This document shows positions 44,520-55,908 of a stretch of DNA of 64,000 nt, piece by piece. Each line of letters starts with the position of its first letter. Within the stretch, counting starts at the first letter, position 1. The notes beneath the pieces are model-generated. The model saw nothing but the letters and a program-made list of their open reading frames with translations, was not told where the DNA came from and searched no databases. This DNA comes from Gracilaria vermiculophylla (taxonomy: Eukaryota; Rhodophyta; Florideophyceae; Gracilariales; Gracilariaceae): contig JAHNZQ020000181.1 of NCBI GenBank assembly GCA_019155205.2, positions 1,061,977 through 1,125,976 of the forward strand, in the 5' to 3' direction. The position numbers and the translations under genes were made by a program.

Positions 44520-46062
44520 TTCGTGTTATCCTTCGAGGATTACCCATACCAGCGGACGCGGTACAGTATCCCTGCGGGGGTTTGTAGGTGGGAGACGATA
44601 TGGTCCACCGCGTAGAGGATGTCACCTTGAGGGGTCATGACGGCGTCTGAAGCTTCCATCAATGGTTCATCGAAAGGTGTGATGAGGTTTCCAGTATCCA
44701 ACGGTGTCGTCACTCTTGAGGTGTTCGGTGGAGGACGTTCCGCGCGAGGTCTCTGAGGTGGGGTGGCGGGCATTCCTGAAGGGGTGGGCGTCGGGAATTT
44801 CGTCACCCTATCACTTGAGACTCCGTCTCGGAGCCCGCTTACCTCAATAGCGACAGTTTCCCGATAGATTTCCAGGACTTTGTAAGGTCCTGGGGTATTT
44901 GGCGCTAACTTACGTGTGACGTCGAGCGATTCATTGGATGTCTCCCAAGGTTTGTAGAGAAAAACCTCGTCGCCTTCCTTCTGGTGAGGGCCTTCCTTCA
45001 CCTCCCTGTCGAAGTACTGTTTATATCTCCTCTGCAAGAAGTTGAGTCTTTCCATTGCCAGGAAGACTGCGTACTCAAACCGTCTTAAGATGGAGCGTTT
45101 TTTTGCGCCGCTGTTGGTACCTGTGGCCAACCCGCCGGGTGCGCCATGGCGCGTGCCGCAATGACGACTCTAGGTGGAATGCGAGAGAGCATAAGATTGA
45201 AAGAAGCGGTCCCAATAGAGCGATGCACCTACAGGTTGTAGGCATACGTGAGCGGGCCCACATATGCATCTCAATCCTTCTGGTGGTCCGCGATGTAGTG
45301 CTTCAGCCTGGAGGCGATGGTCTGGTTGAACCTCTCCACTTGTTCGCTGGTCTGGGGGTGACAGGCAGTTGTAAACGACTCTTTCATCCACAACATTCCG
45401 AAGATCAAGCTGAATGGCTTCGCCGCAAATTAGTGCCCGTTTTCCGTAAGGAGGAATAATGGTATCCCGAATGGGTAAAGCCAGTGCTCCCAAAACGTGT
45501 CGGCAGTTACTGCTGCAGTGGTGCTTCGGAAGGGTATGGCGCGCGGGATCTTCAAGAAACAATCAGTGATTACAAGGATATGTCGGTACCCTCGCTCTGT
45601 TTTGGGGAGAGGTCCCGAAATGTCTATGGCCACGAACTCAAAAGTTCTTGAAAGTAAGAACAGAGTGAATGGCGTCCGGTGTCTTCAGATGTTCCCGCTA
45701 GCGGCGGCGCACGAATGGGGACCCACCACCGTTTGGAAAGCTGCGTTTGCCATTTTCGGCGAGTTGAACTCCCTCCACATGGTGAAATACATACGCGATC
45801 CACCGGACTGCCCAGCGAGGCGAGAGTAGTGCTAGAGATACAGCACCCTCGCTTGTAGCCCTATCAGGACCACGTTTTGGATAGCTCCATCCAGGGGAGC
45901 GCGGCGCACAAATACGCCGTCTCGGTCGACATCGAATTGCGATGTTAGACTCCCCATAGTTGTGAGGCACTCCGTGCAGTACGCATTTGTACTCTGCTTT
46001 TTCAGGACCTCCGCTATGGTGATGGGAAGAACTTGTTTCTCCACCTCAACAAGGGCTATCAC
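44520..46062 (-). pseudogene. Copy B integrase with chromodomain
   Basis: Zinc-binding remnant near 45850-46060 (AYCTECLTTMGSLTS). Core: FVAIDISGPLP (Asp kept), LLTENGH (Glu in place of the second Asp, then TAG) and HPQTSEQVERFN. Linker YVGPLTYAYN, then DEVFLYKPWETSNE. The chromodomain reads YAVDHIVSHLQTPAGILYRVRWYG near 44540-44610, followed by IPENFIRRYH. Confidence 0.82.
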
Positions 46063-47751
46063 CTAAGGGAGCCCACTATACTTGTCTCTAGGTTCACAAC
46101 ATTCCAAACATTCTCCATCGGATCCTTCTTTCCCTTCGGCGTCGTGAATGACCAGACACGGAATTGTGTTCTCCAAAGGTGTTTTATCTTCGCCCTCGGT
46201 GGAGATTCGCGAGACCACTTTTGCTGCCTTATGTTCTATGCCAGGACGGTGGAAGATGTCAGACTCGAACTCCAGGAGGCGTAGTCTCCACATTTCCAAG
46301 CGGCCGGAAGCATTCGTCAAAGACAGAATCCACTTCAATGGTGCGTGATCCGTCCTCAAGGTGAAACGCGCGCCTTCCACGTATGGGAGTAGTAGAAACA
46401 CCACCCAGAGGGTGGCGAGACATTCACGCTCCAAGGTGGAATATCTCTGTTTTTCAAGTGTGAGGCTGCGGCTCCAGTATCCGATGGGTCGAAGTCCACC
46501 TTCAGGTTTTTCCTGTAGGAGGACATATTTGACCTGGTATTGACAGGCGTCAGTGTCCAGCACCATTCGGCCGTGCAGCTTCGGAAGTACCAAGATCGGT
46601 GGCTCTACTAGTCTCCTCTTTAGGGTGTGAAAGGCCTCAAACTCTTCGTCCGTCATGGTAGCCTATTGCATCGCCTTATCTTTCTCCAAGAGGCAATTTA
46701 ACGGCGCCGCGATACGGGAAACGTTCTCGACAAACCTCCGGAAGACATTACACGACCCCAGGAAGGAGCGGGGCTCCGCCTAGTTTGTGGGAGGGTGAGC
46801 TTCTTTGATGGCGTCCTGAATTTTTTTGGAGCCCTGTAGGCAGCCAGAAAGCACAAAGTGCCCCAGGGGATCCACCAAGGACTTGAAAAAGAAACATTTC
46901 TCCAGCTCCAAGGTAAGTCCAGCATCCTTCAGTAGTTAGAGCACATGCTTCACATGCATGAAGTGCTCCTCTACGCTGCGGGAGTATATGATGACATCAT
47001 CAATATACACCAAGGCCTACTACCTCTTCATTTTTGACAGGATTATATCCACTGCTCGTTGGAACACAGCCGGTGCATTTTTCAATCCAAATGGCATCGT
47101 TAGCAATCTGAGAAATCCACAGTTCGAGGAGAGCTTTGCCTTATCCATATCAAAGTCATCCATCTCAATTTTCCGGTAGCCACTGTTGGCATCCAGCGTA
47201 GAGAAAACGGACGCATCACCTGTGGAGTCAATACATTCATCCATACTGGATATTGGGTACGAATCGCATACTGTCACCTTGTTGAGTCGTCTATAGTCAA
47301 TGCAGAACTTCATGTAGCCATCTTTTTTCTTCACTAAGACCACTGGGGAGGCCCATTTAGAGTTGGATGGCTCGATAACGCCCTTCTCCAGCATCCGGTG
47401 GACCTCACCGCGTTCGAAATCGCACGCATGGGGTCCTGCCCTCCTCGGGAGTTGGTGTACTGTTTTCGCATTAGATGTGAGCTGGATCAGGTGCTTGGCC
47501 AGCCTGACCTGACCCAGGTGACCAAACCACGTTTTCTCAAAGGCGGATAGCATCTCCACTACACTATGGCGATACTGTTCGAAATCTTCGCCAATTTGGA
47601 GCTTCTCCTGCCAGGTGGCAGGACTCTCTCCTTCCGGAGCCGTTGATGTCGCTACAGCATCCATTATGGCGATTTCATTGCGTTCTGCATTATCTTCTAT
47701 ACGAGGAATACGGGCCAGTCTTGCAGGTGCAGGTAATGCGAATCCAACCAC
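46063..47751 (-). pseudogene. Copy B reverse transcriptase / RNase H
   Basis: 47020-47751 is a long open piece: FERGEVHRMLEKGVIEPSNS, ASPVVLVKKKDG, FCIDYRRLNKVT, FSTLDANSGY (catalytic Asp), MPFGLKNAPAVFQR. A stop at 47019 precedes the YIDDVIIYS box (about 46985-47010). 46063-46656 covers RNase H: VLDTDACQYQVKYVLLQ, IGYWSRSLTLEKQRYSTLEREC, LRTDHAPLKW. Confidence 0.88.
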
Positions 47752-47830
47752 AGTTCGAGCAAAACCCGAAACGGAATTTCCGACACTATCTCCATAACAC
47801 CGTTCGCCATCATTGAGTGCTGGTGTGTCG

Positions 47831-48349
47831 TCAGTTGTTGACTGCCATGCAGGAATGAAAGTCCAGATGCAGAGGTGGCATCCAAACTTTGGCCTGACTC
47901 CTCGCGGGCATTTCGATACTCCTCACCACCCGGAGTTTCTTCGACTGCGTCTCATTTGGAAGATTATCCTGGTGAGGCATGTTGGCGTCCGGTACTTGAG
48001 ATGCGGACACAACACCGACGGGGGCGGCGTCGTGAAACCTCACCTTCCGCAGGCGTGGGTATATTGCACGTACATACCCATCTACGAAGTAAGTGGCCAA
48101 TATGCATTGTGCGGGCACGTTGGTTGCCACGAGGAAGCAAACCTTCACCTGTAGGAAGCACAGCCGGAGATACCGAGGTATTGCTCCGAGGATTTTCAAT
48201 GCTGGACGCGACGCATCGCGCACCGTAGGGAGCTTTCCAGTCCTCAAGGAGCCGAAAGCCAACCGCGGGAGCAGTCGGCGTGCACCCCATTGGTGCCAGC
48301 TCCGGTGTAAAGGATAGTGCTCACCGTGATGGGGGCGAGTGGGGAACAT
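47831..48349 (-). pseudogene. Copy B aspartic protease region
   Basis: Just upstream of RT. The active-site loop reads ILYTGAGTNGVHAD around 48270-48310: the catalytic Asp of DTG has become Tyr. The following PTVRDASRPALKILGA and ATNVPAQCILATYFVD match copy A residue for residue in style. Confidence 0.7.
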
Positions 48350-48840
48350 TTAATAGAGGCGAACAATTTGTAATTCTTACGGCGGAGCATGCAAACAGAG
48401 TCCTCAAAGGCGGCAATTGGGTTCAATGGGGTAAGGGGTCCCGCTGAATCTACCTCGACGGAGCAGGCGCCTTCTCCTCCTTTCCAAAAGGGGACCTCCG
48501 TGGAGCTGAGGCTCGATGGTGAGGAGCCACGCAGAGCCTCTAAGCGTGGCCCTGAGGGTATTCCTGGTTGGAGGGGGGCTGAGCTCCAGTAGGGGATGGC
48601 TGCTGCGGTTGCGCATTGAGATGGGACGTGCTCTCCTGCGTTGCACCAGTTTGGATACCGGTCCTTGCGCTGACGGTGCAAGTGACAGTGGAACAGGCTG
48701 CAATTTCAGTGGAGCGCGGTTACCGTAGTTTCCTTGAGGGGAACGGATTCTGCGATATGCGGTTCGATAACTTTCACTTTCCGTTTGGATTTTCTTCATG
48801 TCCTGGAAATTTTTTTCCCGTTCCTGCAAGATGGCGGCTC

Positions 48841-50790
48841 TCATTGCCATGGTGAGAGTCGTACAGTGTACTGGCTCTCATGACAAGCAAATCCTGCAAG
48901 GCGATGGGAGCCTCGGGGGTTCGCAAATCGGGCACTCCTGTAAGAACCTGCCGAGGCGTAAGAAGTAGGAGACGATGGTGTCCTCGTCCTAGACGGTGCC
49001 CCCTCAGATGAGTAGTATATGAGGGAAGGGGCCTCTTGCTCTCCCACGACCGTGAGCCCGTCGACCTTCTGTGAGGTGCTGGAGTCGAAAGTCAGGGCGG
49101 ATGCCCGATGGTTCCTTAAGGCCGTCGGTTTTTCCGAAAGTGGAGCGTGGCTCCGACGAAAGGCAGGATTGTAATCCCTATAAGACTCCTTGAAACGTGC
49201 TAGCTCCGTATAGGTGGTCTTTGGGTGCGTTGTCCAGTGATTACGCACCCTGGCGCGGATCGAGGGAAAGAGTCCCTCGACGAACAACGAGTTCAACCGC
49301 CGTTTGGAGTACACGTTTCCATACCGTAGGGCTTTCGTCCAAACCCTTTCCGAGAACTCCGGCTCGGTCGTTCCCGTGTCCTGCCTATAGGAGGTGACTT
49401 CAGCGTCAGCATAGGCTATCACTTCGTTCGTTGCGTACCTTTTGAGGAGGAAATTCACCACCTCAAATTACGTATTCAAGACCTCCGTTCAAGAGTCATC
49501 TACAATGGTGCTCTCCCCCGTGAGACGCGGCTGCCCCAGCGAGCGCCCTTGGTCTGTGAGACAGAACTGAAAGCACCAAACGGCGGCACCTTCATGGACA
49601 CCATTTGTGTTACACGCGGAACGGAAACGTATGGGAAAATTAAACACCAAGATGGGGTCTTCACCTGCAAATTAGTGCTTCTTCATCTGGATATACACCC
49701 GGCACTAGATGGTCGTGAGTCGTTTAGTGACGGACGCGTCGTAAAGAATGGAGCGATCATTCAACCTATAGGTGTCACAATCCACCACTTTGGCGAAGAG
49801 GTCGCTGAGCAGGACGACCTTCCAGACCCTTCTGTTTTTCTCCTTGGGACGTATACTGTCCTCTTAGCTGGAGCTGTTTACGGATTCAGAGTCTGAGCTT
49901 CTCTCCGAATCGGTGTCTCACTTTCTTCGTTTCTTTTTCCGTTTCTCTTGGCGTCTTTCCTTTAGGTGGTCTGTGTGACTGACAATACCCCCGTTATCGT
50001 GATTAGCCCTAGGAGTACCCCGTCCTTCTATCCTTGGGTAAAGTACATAGCGACCCGTATCCTGTGCTTCTTCGCGGGGCGTCAGGTCTAAACCGTCCAT
50101 AGCTAGATTCCTGAGGTGGTCCCGTTTCCCTATGGCAGTATTCTCTCCTCACGTGACTTGGGGGGTGGCAGTATCCTGCCTTTCTCTGCCCGGGTTCCCC
50201 ACAGGTGTTGATAAAGGGAACCTCTCCTGTACGGAAGAATAACTTTGAAACACCGCTGAGAAGAGCCGCTGCATGGTTTGGGAACGAACCTCCGCACGGA
50301 TAACATCTAAGAGCTTCTCTAAGAAGGGTTTGTAATCCAGCAAAGCATCCACAGCACGGGGAGCACTCTTCGATGCGATTTCCTTCACAACGACGGGGCG
50401 TCACGCTCCAAAGTGTGCCTCTATATTTGCAGGTATTCTTTCGACCAGCTCCTGGGAGAGCCGATCCGTAAGGCACGGGGCCAGCGACTCCATGAGGGAG
50501 TTAGCCCATGGGTGTTCCCGTCCCTGCAGCTCTTGAGGTGGCGGCTGCGATGCCGCGTACGGTTCTTCAACCTCCACGTCGGCGTTCTCCAGAGATGTCG
50601 TGGGGGATTCCGCTTGCCTCCGATCATGCATTTTACTAAGGCGATTTCTGAAACGCTTCACAGAGGAGCCAGGATTCCTGAGGAGACTTTCAGGGTCCCT
50701 TAGTCGGACGGCCATCTCCTTTGGAGCGCTGCGCGTGCTGCGCTCACCAACGGAGGTGGTCGCTTGAGGGTCCTGTAGAGGGGTTTCCAT
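48841..50790 (-). pseudogene. Copy B gag
   Basis: ATG 50790 (METPLQDPQAT). An open piece of 129 codons (50401-50790), then KSAPRAVDALLDYKPFLEKLLDVI, a Lys/Arg-rich segment, and a capsid-like part (48841-49461: VVNFLLKRYATNEVIAYADA, RVRNHWTTHPKTTYTELARF). A possible degenerate zinc knuckle (YPNWCNAGEHVPSQC) lies near 48620-48670 in another frame. Confidence 0.7.
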
Positions 50791-50946
50791 TAGGGGTTCT
50801 GAGGGTTCTATATAAGAGTAGATCGCGGGTGCTGTCCTTCCACTTCCGAATCACGTTAAGGAAGAATTCCACTGTTGGGTTCCGATTGTTGCAAACCAGG
50901 AACACTGTTCTGTCGCGACTTTTGCGATTCGGTTAGGAAACTGAGC

Positions 50947-50964
50947 TTCTCAGTCGGGAGACCA
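50947..50964 (-). promoter_or_regulatory. Putative primer-binding site, copy B
   Basis: The minus strand reads TGGTCTCCCGACTGAGAAG two bases inside the 5' LTR, matching the copy A site with a few substitutions. Confidence 0.6.
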
Positions 50965-50966
50965 GT

Positions 50967-51436
50967 TGTGGTACTGTCAGTTCTCCTTTCGAGGTAGTAG
51001 AACATAACGTCCGTTAGGAGTCGTTGTTGACTCCAAAGGCGCAAGTTCCTAAAGGTGGTCTCCGGTAGTCGCTGCCGCAAATCATGTGAATTCGTTAAGG
51101 GGATCCGCAAACACAAAGCGGAGGGGAAGTTCACTGGGCGGACAATGCTTCTACAGGCTCTGCTACGAGGCGACCTAGGGATCGGCGGCTTAGAAACCTT
51201 AGGATAATCGACGAGAGTCTGCAACCGGAAAAGTAGATGAAGACTCAAGGGTGCTTGGTCTACTTCATCAGAGATGGAGCTCGACCGGTAGATTAGGCAT
51301 CCCGCCGGAAGCCCGCCTCGGCAGGTCTCACTACTGTAGCAATTACCCGCACAAATTAACTAAAATAAATTTTAATCTACCGTCCCCTAAGGATACTGTA
51401 GCGCACGCGGGCCGAATTATGCACCATGTAGCTCGT
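50967..51436 (-). repeat. 5' LTR of copy B, outer end truncated
   Basis: Aligns with 41019 onward for about 470 bp, then breaks off after 'gcaccatgtagct' into an older gypsy remnant. Confidence 0.85.
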
Positions 51437-51439
51437 ACG

Positions 51440-52440
51440 AACGTACCGGTACGAAAATTGCGATGTACCACTATGGATCGGCAGCCGAAAATGCTTTAAA
51501 GTACTTCCTGTGCTGTATTGCCACGCCCGGGTTCTCGAAACAAAACGGGCACTTACCCACAAACGTGTGAAACATCGTGTGCATGGAAGGGGCATTAGAA
51601 CTTTTGAGATAACGTTGAGCACATTCTTGAATCACCTGGAGAACGGAAAACCTCAAAAACGTGTTTTTTATGCAATACACGTTGACGCAGGGACTGGCTG
51701 ACCACAATTTGGAGCAGATCATTTAGATTAGATCCATGCAACAGGTACAGTTTGTTTTCGTAGTGCAACTGGGTCCCTTTCTGACCTACTAATGGGATCA
51801 GCCCCTTTCAGTACATATCGGTAGACTGTACCCGTAAATCTTTGCTTTCGAATATCGGCTCCGGTATATCTTTCGTAATCGACAGCGTTAGTACTGTTCT
51901 ATTGTCACTATCATCTTCATCTGTAATAGGTCCCTTTACATCCAACTCCGTGCGGTACTCCTCATTTACACCTATTTGCATTGTGAAGCACAAGATTTCG
52001 TTCTCCATGGGTTTCTCTTCACACCCATTGGTTTGTAACGGAGGCAGCGCCTCTGGCACAATATTTATCATTTCCACGCGGTATTGGACTTCATAGACAC
52101 ATTTCTACAAACGCAATTTCCATCTGGCTAATCGTCTGGATGCGTTTGCAAGGACGAGAATCAACCGTTAGAAATCATGCTCCATCCGCGCGGTGAACCC
52201 ATCTCCATATACGGAAGGGCTGGGCATCAGCATGTTCCGTACTATCGCGAGGCATTTCTTTTCCGTTACGAAGTAGTTCTGTTTCTTCTTGATCAGCGCT
52301 CTGCTCCAATATCCGGAGTGTGCCTTGCTCCCATTCTCTTGCTCTTGCATGAGTCAACATCCTACATGCGCAGCAGATGCATCCGTCTCCAATTGGAACG
52401 GGCGTCACGAAGTGAGTACGTCTAAGACCATTGTGGTAAC
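51440..52440 (-). pseudogene. Older Ty3/gypsy remnant: RNase H to integrase zinc domain
   Basis: The minus strand reads FQLETDASAAHVGC, a TGA, LMQEQENGSKAHSGYWSRALIKKKQNYFVTEKKCLAIV (RNase H, 52168-52410), then ENEILCFT.QIGVNEEYRTELDVKGP (51808-52077), and finally the integrase zinc-binding domain (QVIQECAQRYL, HTFVGKCPFC near 51530-51640). It is distinct from copies A/B and C. It ends where the truncated LTR of copy B begins. Confidence 0.7.
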
Positions 52441-52823
52441 AAGCCTAGCATTAACGGTCAGTAAATTCTGTAGCTTACCGTCCCCTAGGTATTCGAAGCT
52501 TTCTGATTGGCTCTTCTGTAATTTTCTGCTCTGGGGACTGGCAATTTTTGGCAGAACTGTTTGTAAACCGACTTTATATGTTACTTAATCCAATAAAAAA
52601 ACATATATCGGTCTTGTTTCTTGCGATTCTCACTCCTCGGACTGCTTATATTTTTTTCGGCGACTTAAAATCTATCGGGACTTTTAAAGTGCCCCTATGG
52701 CTTCCACCCACTCCCCAGAAAAGCGATGGGGGTTTCAGAATATGACATTTGCCTTGCAAGAACTCCAAACGCTCTTCCAACATCTTTTCGACGTCCTTAA
52801 TGCCACCGTGAAAGAATGTTTTA

Positions 52824-53728
52824 TTACTTTGTTACAGGGTTTGGCACAGTCGGCACGAATAATGGATACTCCGGATAAACACAGTGGCATAAAAAGTACG
52901 GGATATGGTGTTGTCTTCCGTTGACTTTGTAGAAAACCTTGGGAGGGAAACGAGCATCACAGATTTTGATAATCGATGGTGCTGTTTCCAACACATTTAT
53001 ATCGTTTGCACCTCTTGGAGTACTAAAAAAGGAATGCCAGATGTACAGTTTTTCGTCAGCAATAGCCTCCAAGGTCACAGCAGCCTTCCTTTTCCTTGCC
53101 CTGATACTGTCCACGCCATGCCCGCCCCAGGAGAGTTTTTCCACGGCCGTTTGCAGCAGTCAACGCTGCCAATCATCCCTGGGAAGCCCAGATCTCTGGT
53201 TCGCTGTGAAATCTTTTCTAAATATTGTTTTGATGGATACCGTAGGTATGTATCCCCATACTCTGCTACTCCACTTCCACAAATGGGTTTCAAGCATTGA
53301 GATGCGGTTGATTCACTCATTCTAAAGTACTCATCGACTTTGTCCACCGCTCCGCCGTACGCAAGTATTCGCAAGGCTGCTGTTGCTTTTCTCTCCACAC
53401 GACAACCAAAAGCTCTTGTACAGTCTGTGCGGTGTTGAAAGTAAGTACAGGGCCCTTGTAGCGTCTGGCATATCTTGTCAAATATTACTCTAGATGTGCG
53501 GAAAAGACGACGAAAATGGCGACTGCAGTACACTAGGTTGGGCGCGAGGTAGTCGCTGTACAGCCTGTGGAAGCCCTCATGTCTTTCACGGTCAATGTTC
53601 GGAGTTTTACCGCGCTGGGAACATCCATGATGTCGTTTCTCAGTTTCCCTGTCCGAGCTTGTCAGCAAGTCGCCTAGAAGCTCCTGAAGAGCGCCTTCTA
53701 TCTGGTCTCGAGGAACGAGGGAGGTCAT
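52824..53728 (-). pseudogene. Harbinger-like plant-type transposase (PF04827-like), one frameshift
   Basis: ATG 53728 (MTSLVPRDQIEGALQELLG). Order: DRERHEGFHRLYSDYLAPN, YCSRHFRRLFRTSR, KATAALRILAYGGAVDKVDEYFRMSESTA, GFPGMIGSVDC (first Asp), W-K-N-S-P, a one-base shift near 53110, AIADEKLYIWHSFFSTPRGANDINVLE (second Asp), then Y-P-E-Y. This is a transposase lineage separate from the HARBI1-like copy at 15410-16400. Apart from the single shift it is well preserved, so it may be a recent casualty or contain an assembly error. Terminal repeats were not found. Confidence 0.8.
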
Positions 53729-53937
53729 GGCGAACAAGCACGGAAGATGCCCTACCGCTGGAGATGGCCGCCGGCCGAGCTTCCGATCAAAACATCAATT
53801 TAGACAAAGCCAACCATGGCGTCCCACATCTAAAATGTTTTGGTTGTTTGCTCGTCCTCCGGCCTTCCCGGTGGAGATGCTCTATCTTGCAGATTTTTAG
53901 TGACGCATGCTGCACAGAAAAGAGTCCATGAAGTCAA

Positions 53938-55060
53938 GTTCAGGATTCTCATCAATTAATGGAAACTATTTATTGTCATGAAGCAGTCAAAATCAAATTT
54001 TTATTGTCCTATCAACTATTGTATTGAAAGTAATTTCTCTCACAGGAAACTTTAATTGAGTACAATGGTTATCAAAAATTGTCAAGGATTGAGCCTCAAA
54101 TATAAAATGGTTTACAATATATGGACAGTAATCTACGATTTTGCTTTCCAAATTGAAAGATCACAAAACGTCAATGCACTTTGAAACAAGGTACTATTAC
54201 GTTCAAGAAGGTGTGAAAAAAATGAAGCGGATACACAATACTGTTCTGCGGAGAATATGACAGCGTAAATCTTTACCAAATCTCTGACAATAATTAAGAA
54301 TGACAAATGTATAAAACGTATTGGCCATCAGAAGTTATCTTGTTTAGAAGAGTTATCGAAAATATAAATGGAAGCTTTCGAAAAGAATCAAAAATCTTCA
54401 GAAGCCTAGATGATTCTAGGATGTTCTGGGATCAGAAAACAAAAGAACTGTCACACAGAGTGATAGAGAGAAGTCTGACCAGACCAGTTCCTTGATAAGG
54501 AATAAGTCTGGTCGCTTTTACATTATTCGAAGTAAACGTGGCCTTCTAGCTATTGCATCTACTACGACAATTCTTGTCGCACGTTGCTTTAGCGCCGTGC
54601 GCTACCATAGCGCGACGTGTTCTGTTGCTCGAAAAGCTGTGTTTTGCAGAGCTTGAAGAGAGCTGTGCCGTATCGCATACGGGTTGAAGCGCACGGTGGG
54701 GTTACTTCAAGAGCTTGGAGCGCGATGTGCCGTGTCCCACAAAGCTTAAAGGGCCGTGTCCAGCGCTTTATACTTCAAGTCGAATACGCTGTATGGGGCG
54801 CCTTGGATGGAATTTATCGCCGTCGTGATAAATTATTGCTTCGTGCTGCGGTCGCTCTATTCTGCTTCCACGCCCTGAACTCATTGGAGGAATGGTGAGT
54901 TCAATAGGGCGTGACTACAGTTCAACTCTCGACTCAAAATACACAACAGGTACACAAGATCGAACGAGTTTTATTAGATTCAATTCAGTTTATGCCTTCC
55001 TGGCGAAGCTCAGACTTTACATCTCAGAATGCTCGTGTGCAGAAGAGAAGAAATCCCACT
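53938..55060. other. AT-rich intergenic with one hairpin, no gene seen
   Basis: No coding content recognised. It includes the inverted repeat at 54477-54513 and the string tagcgccgtgcgcta near 54590, which also occurs in the LTR of element C (about 24460-24474). Confidence 0.5.
54477..54513. repeat. Interrupted inverted repeat (hairpin)
   Basis: gaccagac-cag-ttcctt-gat-aaggaa-taa-gtctggtc: 8-bp and 6-bp perfect arms with a 3x3 internal bulge and a 3-base loop, followed by gctttt. Confidence 0.6.
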
Positions 55061-55065
55061 TTATT
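55060..55065 (-). terminator. AATAAA overlapping the vWA1 stop codon
   Basis: The last codons read caa taa a, so the canonical polyadenylation hexamer spans the stop. Whether it is the functional signal is unknown. Confidence 0.45.
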
Positions 55066-55795
55066 GACACACAGCATCGACAAAGTCTCTGAGAATGTTG
55101 ACAATCGAATTCCAGTTAGGAGCCCTCATCACGAGCGATTCATCTCCACCAACAAGCTGCTTGAAGAATTCAAAGTTTCCTTCTCCAACTAATCCAGCCG
55201 CAATTCGATTGTTGGGGTTTTCTAAGAATCGGGCCGCCTGAGAAGGAGCACCAAACGGATAGTTATCACCAAAGTTAGAACGCCCATCACCAAGAATTAT
55301 AATCTGGTTCACCGCCTGCGGGCTTCTTTCAAACTCCACCATACAGTACTGCAGACCTGGAGCAATGAATGTGTAACCAGAACCCATCTTCTCCGAGTCG
55401 GCAACCTTTCCAAGGAAACCCCTCGGCGGCAGCATGTCGTTCGTCAAAGGACTAATTTGTTCGATCAACACAGCGTATTGCACAGCAGCAAAGTCCGAAG
55501 AGCTATACAGACCTGCAAGTAAAGCTGAGGTAGTGAGCACAAAACCCTTCTGCTGGTCATATTCACCTCCTGAGATAGAACCACTTCCGTCGAGTGCAAA
55601 GCACACGTTTGGTCGACAATCTGGGTAGTTCTCTTGAGCGTATTGAATTGCCTCATCGATTTTTGCCTGGTTCTCTGGTGTGTTCAAAGCGTTTGGAACA
55701 GAGGCGAGGTTCTGATGCGGGCGGCTGACGAAGGAAGCATGGCAGGATGCCAGCAGCGCAATGCCCAAGGAGAAAATGAGACAACGAGCGACCAT
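55061..55795 (-). CDS. Secreted von Willebrand A-domain protein 1
   Basis: 244 codons, ATG 55795 to TAA. A signal peptide (residues 1-20, hydrophobic LIFSLGIALLASCHA) is followed by one vWA domain. The metal-ion-dependent adhesion site is complete: DGSGS at 69-73, Thr at 142 (in TFIAPGLQYC) and Asp at 170 (GDGRS). vWA domains of this type bind protein or matrix ligands through a divalent metal, so an extracellular adhesion or recognition role is a reasonable inference. A TATA box lies about 105 bp upstream. AATAAA overlaps the stop codon. It is intronless and intact, and paralogous to the gene at 56916. Confidence 0.85.
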   Translation of the reverse strand: MVARCLIFSLGIALLASCHASFVSRPHQNLASVPNALNTPENQAKIDEAIQYAQENYPDCRPNVCFALDGSGSISGGEYDQQKGFVLTTSALLAGLYSSSDFAAVQYAVLIEQISPLTNDMLPPRGFLGKVADSEKMGSGYTFIAPGLQYCMVEFERSPQAVNQIIILGDGRSNFGDNYPFGAPSQAARFLENPNNRIAAGLVGEGNFEFFKQLVGGDESLVMRAPNWNSIVNILRDFVDAVCQ

Positions 55796-55898
55796 AGTGC
55801 AGAAGACTAGCGTTGCTTTCAGGTAATGGTTGTGTTGGAGTGTATGAGTAAAGCGACTGTGTTGGAGTGGAGAACGTAAAGAAAAGTGAGTTTGGAGT

Positions 55899-55908
55899 GC
55901 TTTTATAC
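55899..55908 (-). promoter_or_regulatory. TATA box of vWA gene 1
   Basis: The minus strand reads gtataaaagc about 105 bp before the ATG, a consensus TATAAAA with a GC-flanked 3' side. Confidence 0.6.

Larger units (their letters stand above)
41019..51436 (-). mobile_element. Ty3/gypsy chromovirus, copy B (degenerate)
   Basis: Same layout as copy A and more complete. On the minus strand: 5' LTR 50967-51436 (outer end truncated), primer site, gag from 50790, protease, RT, RNase H, integrase and chromodomain to about 44520, antisense ORF 42084-44160 on the plus strand, polypurine tract 41574-41587, and full 3' LTR 41019-41573. The two LTRs differ at many positions, roughly one in six by eye, so the insertion is old. 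Confidence 0.88.
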
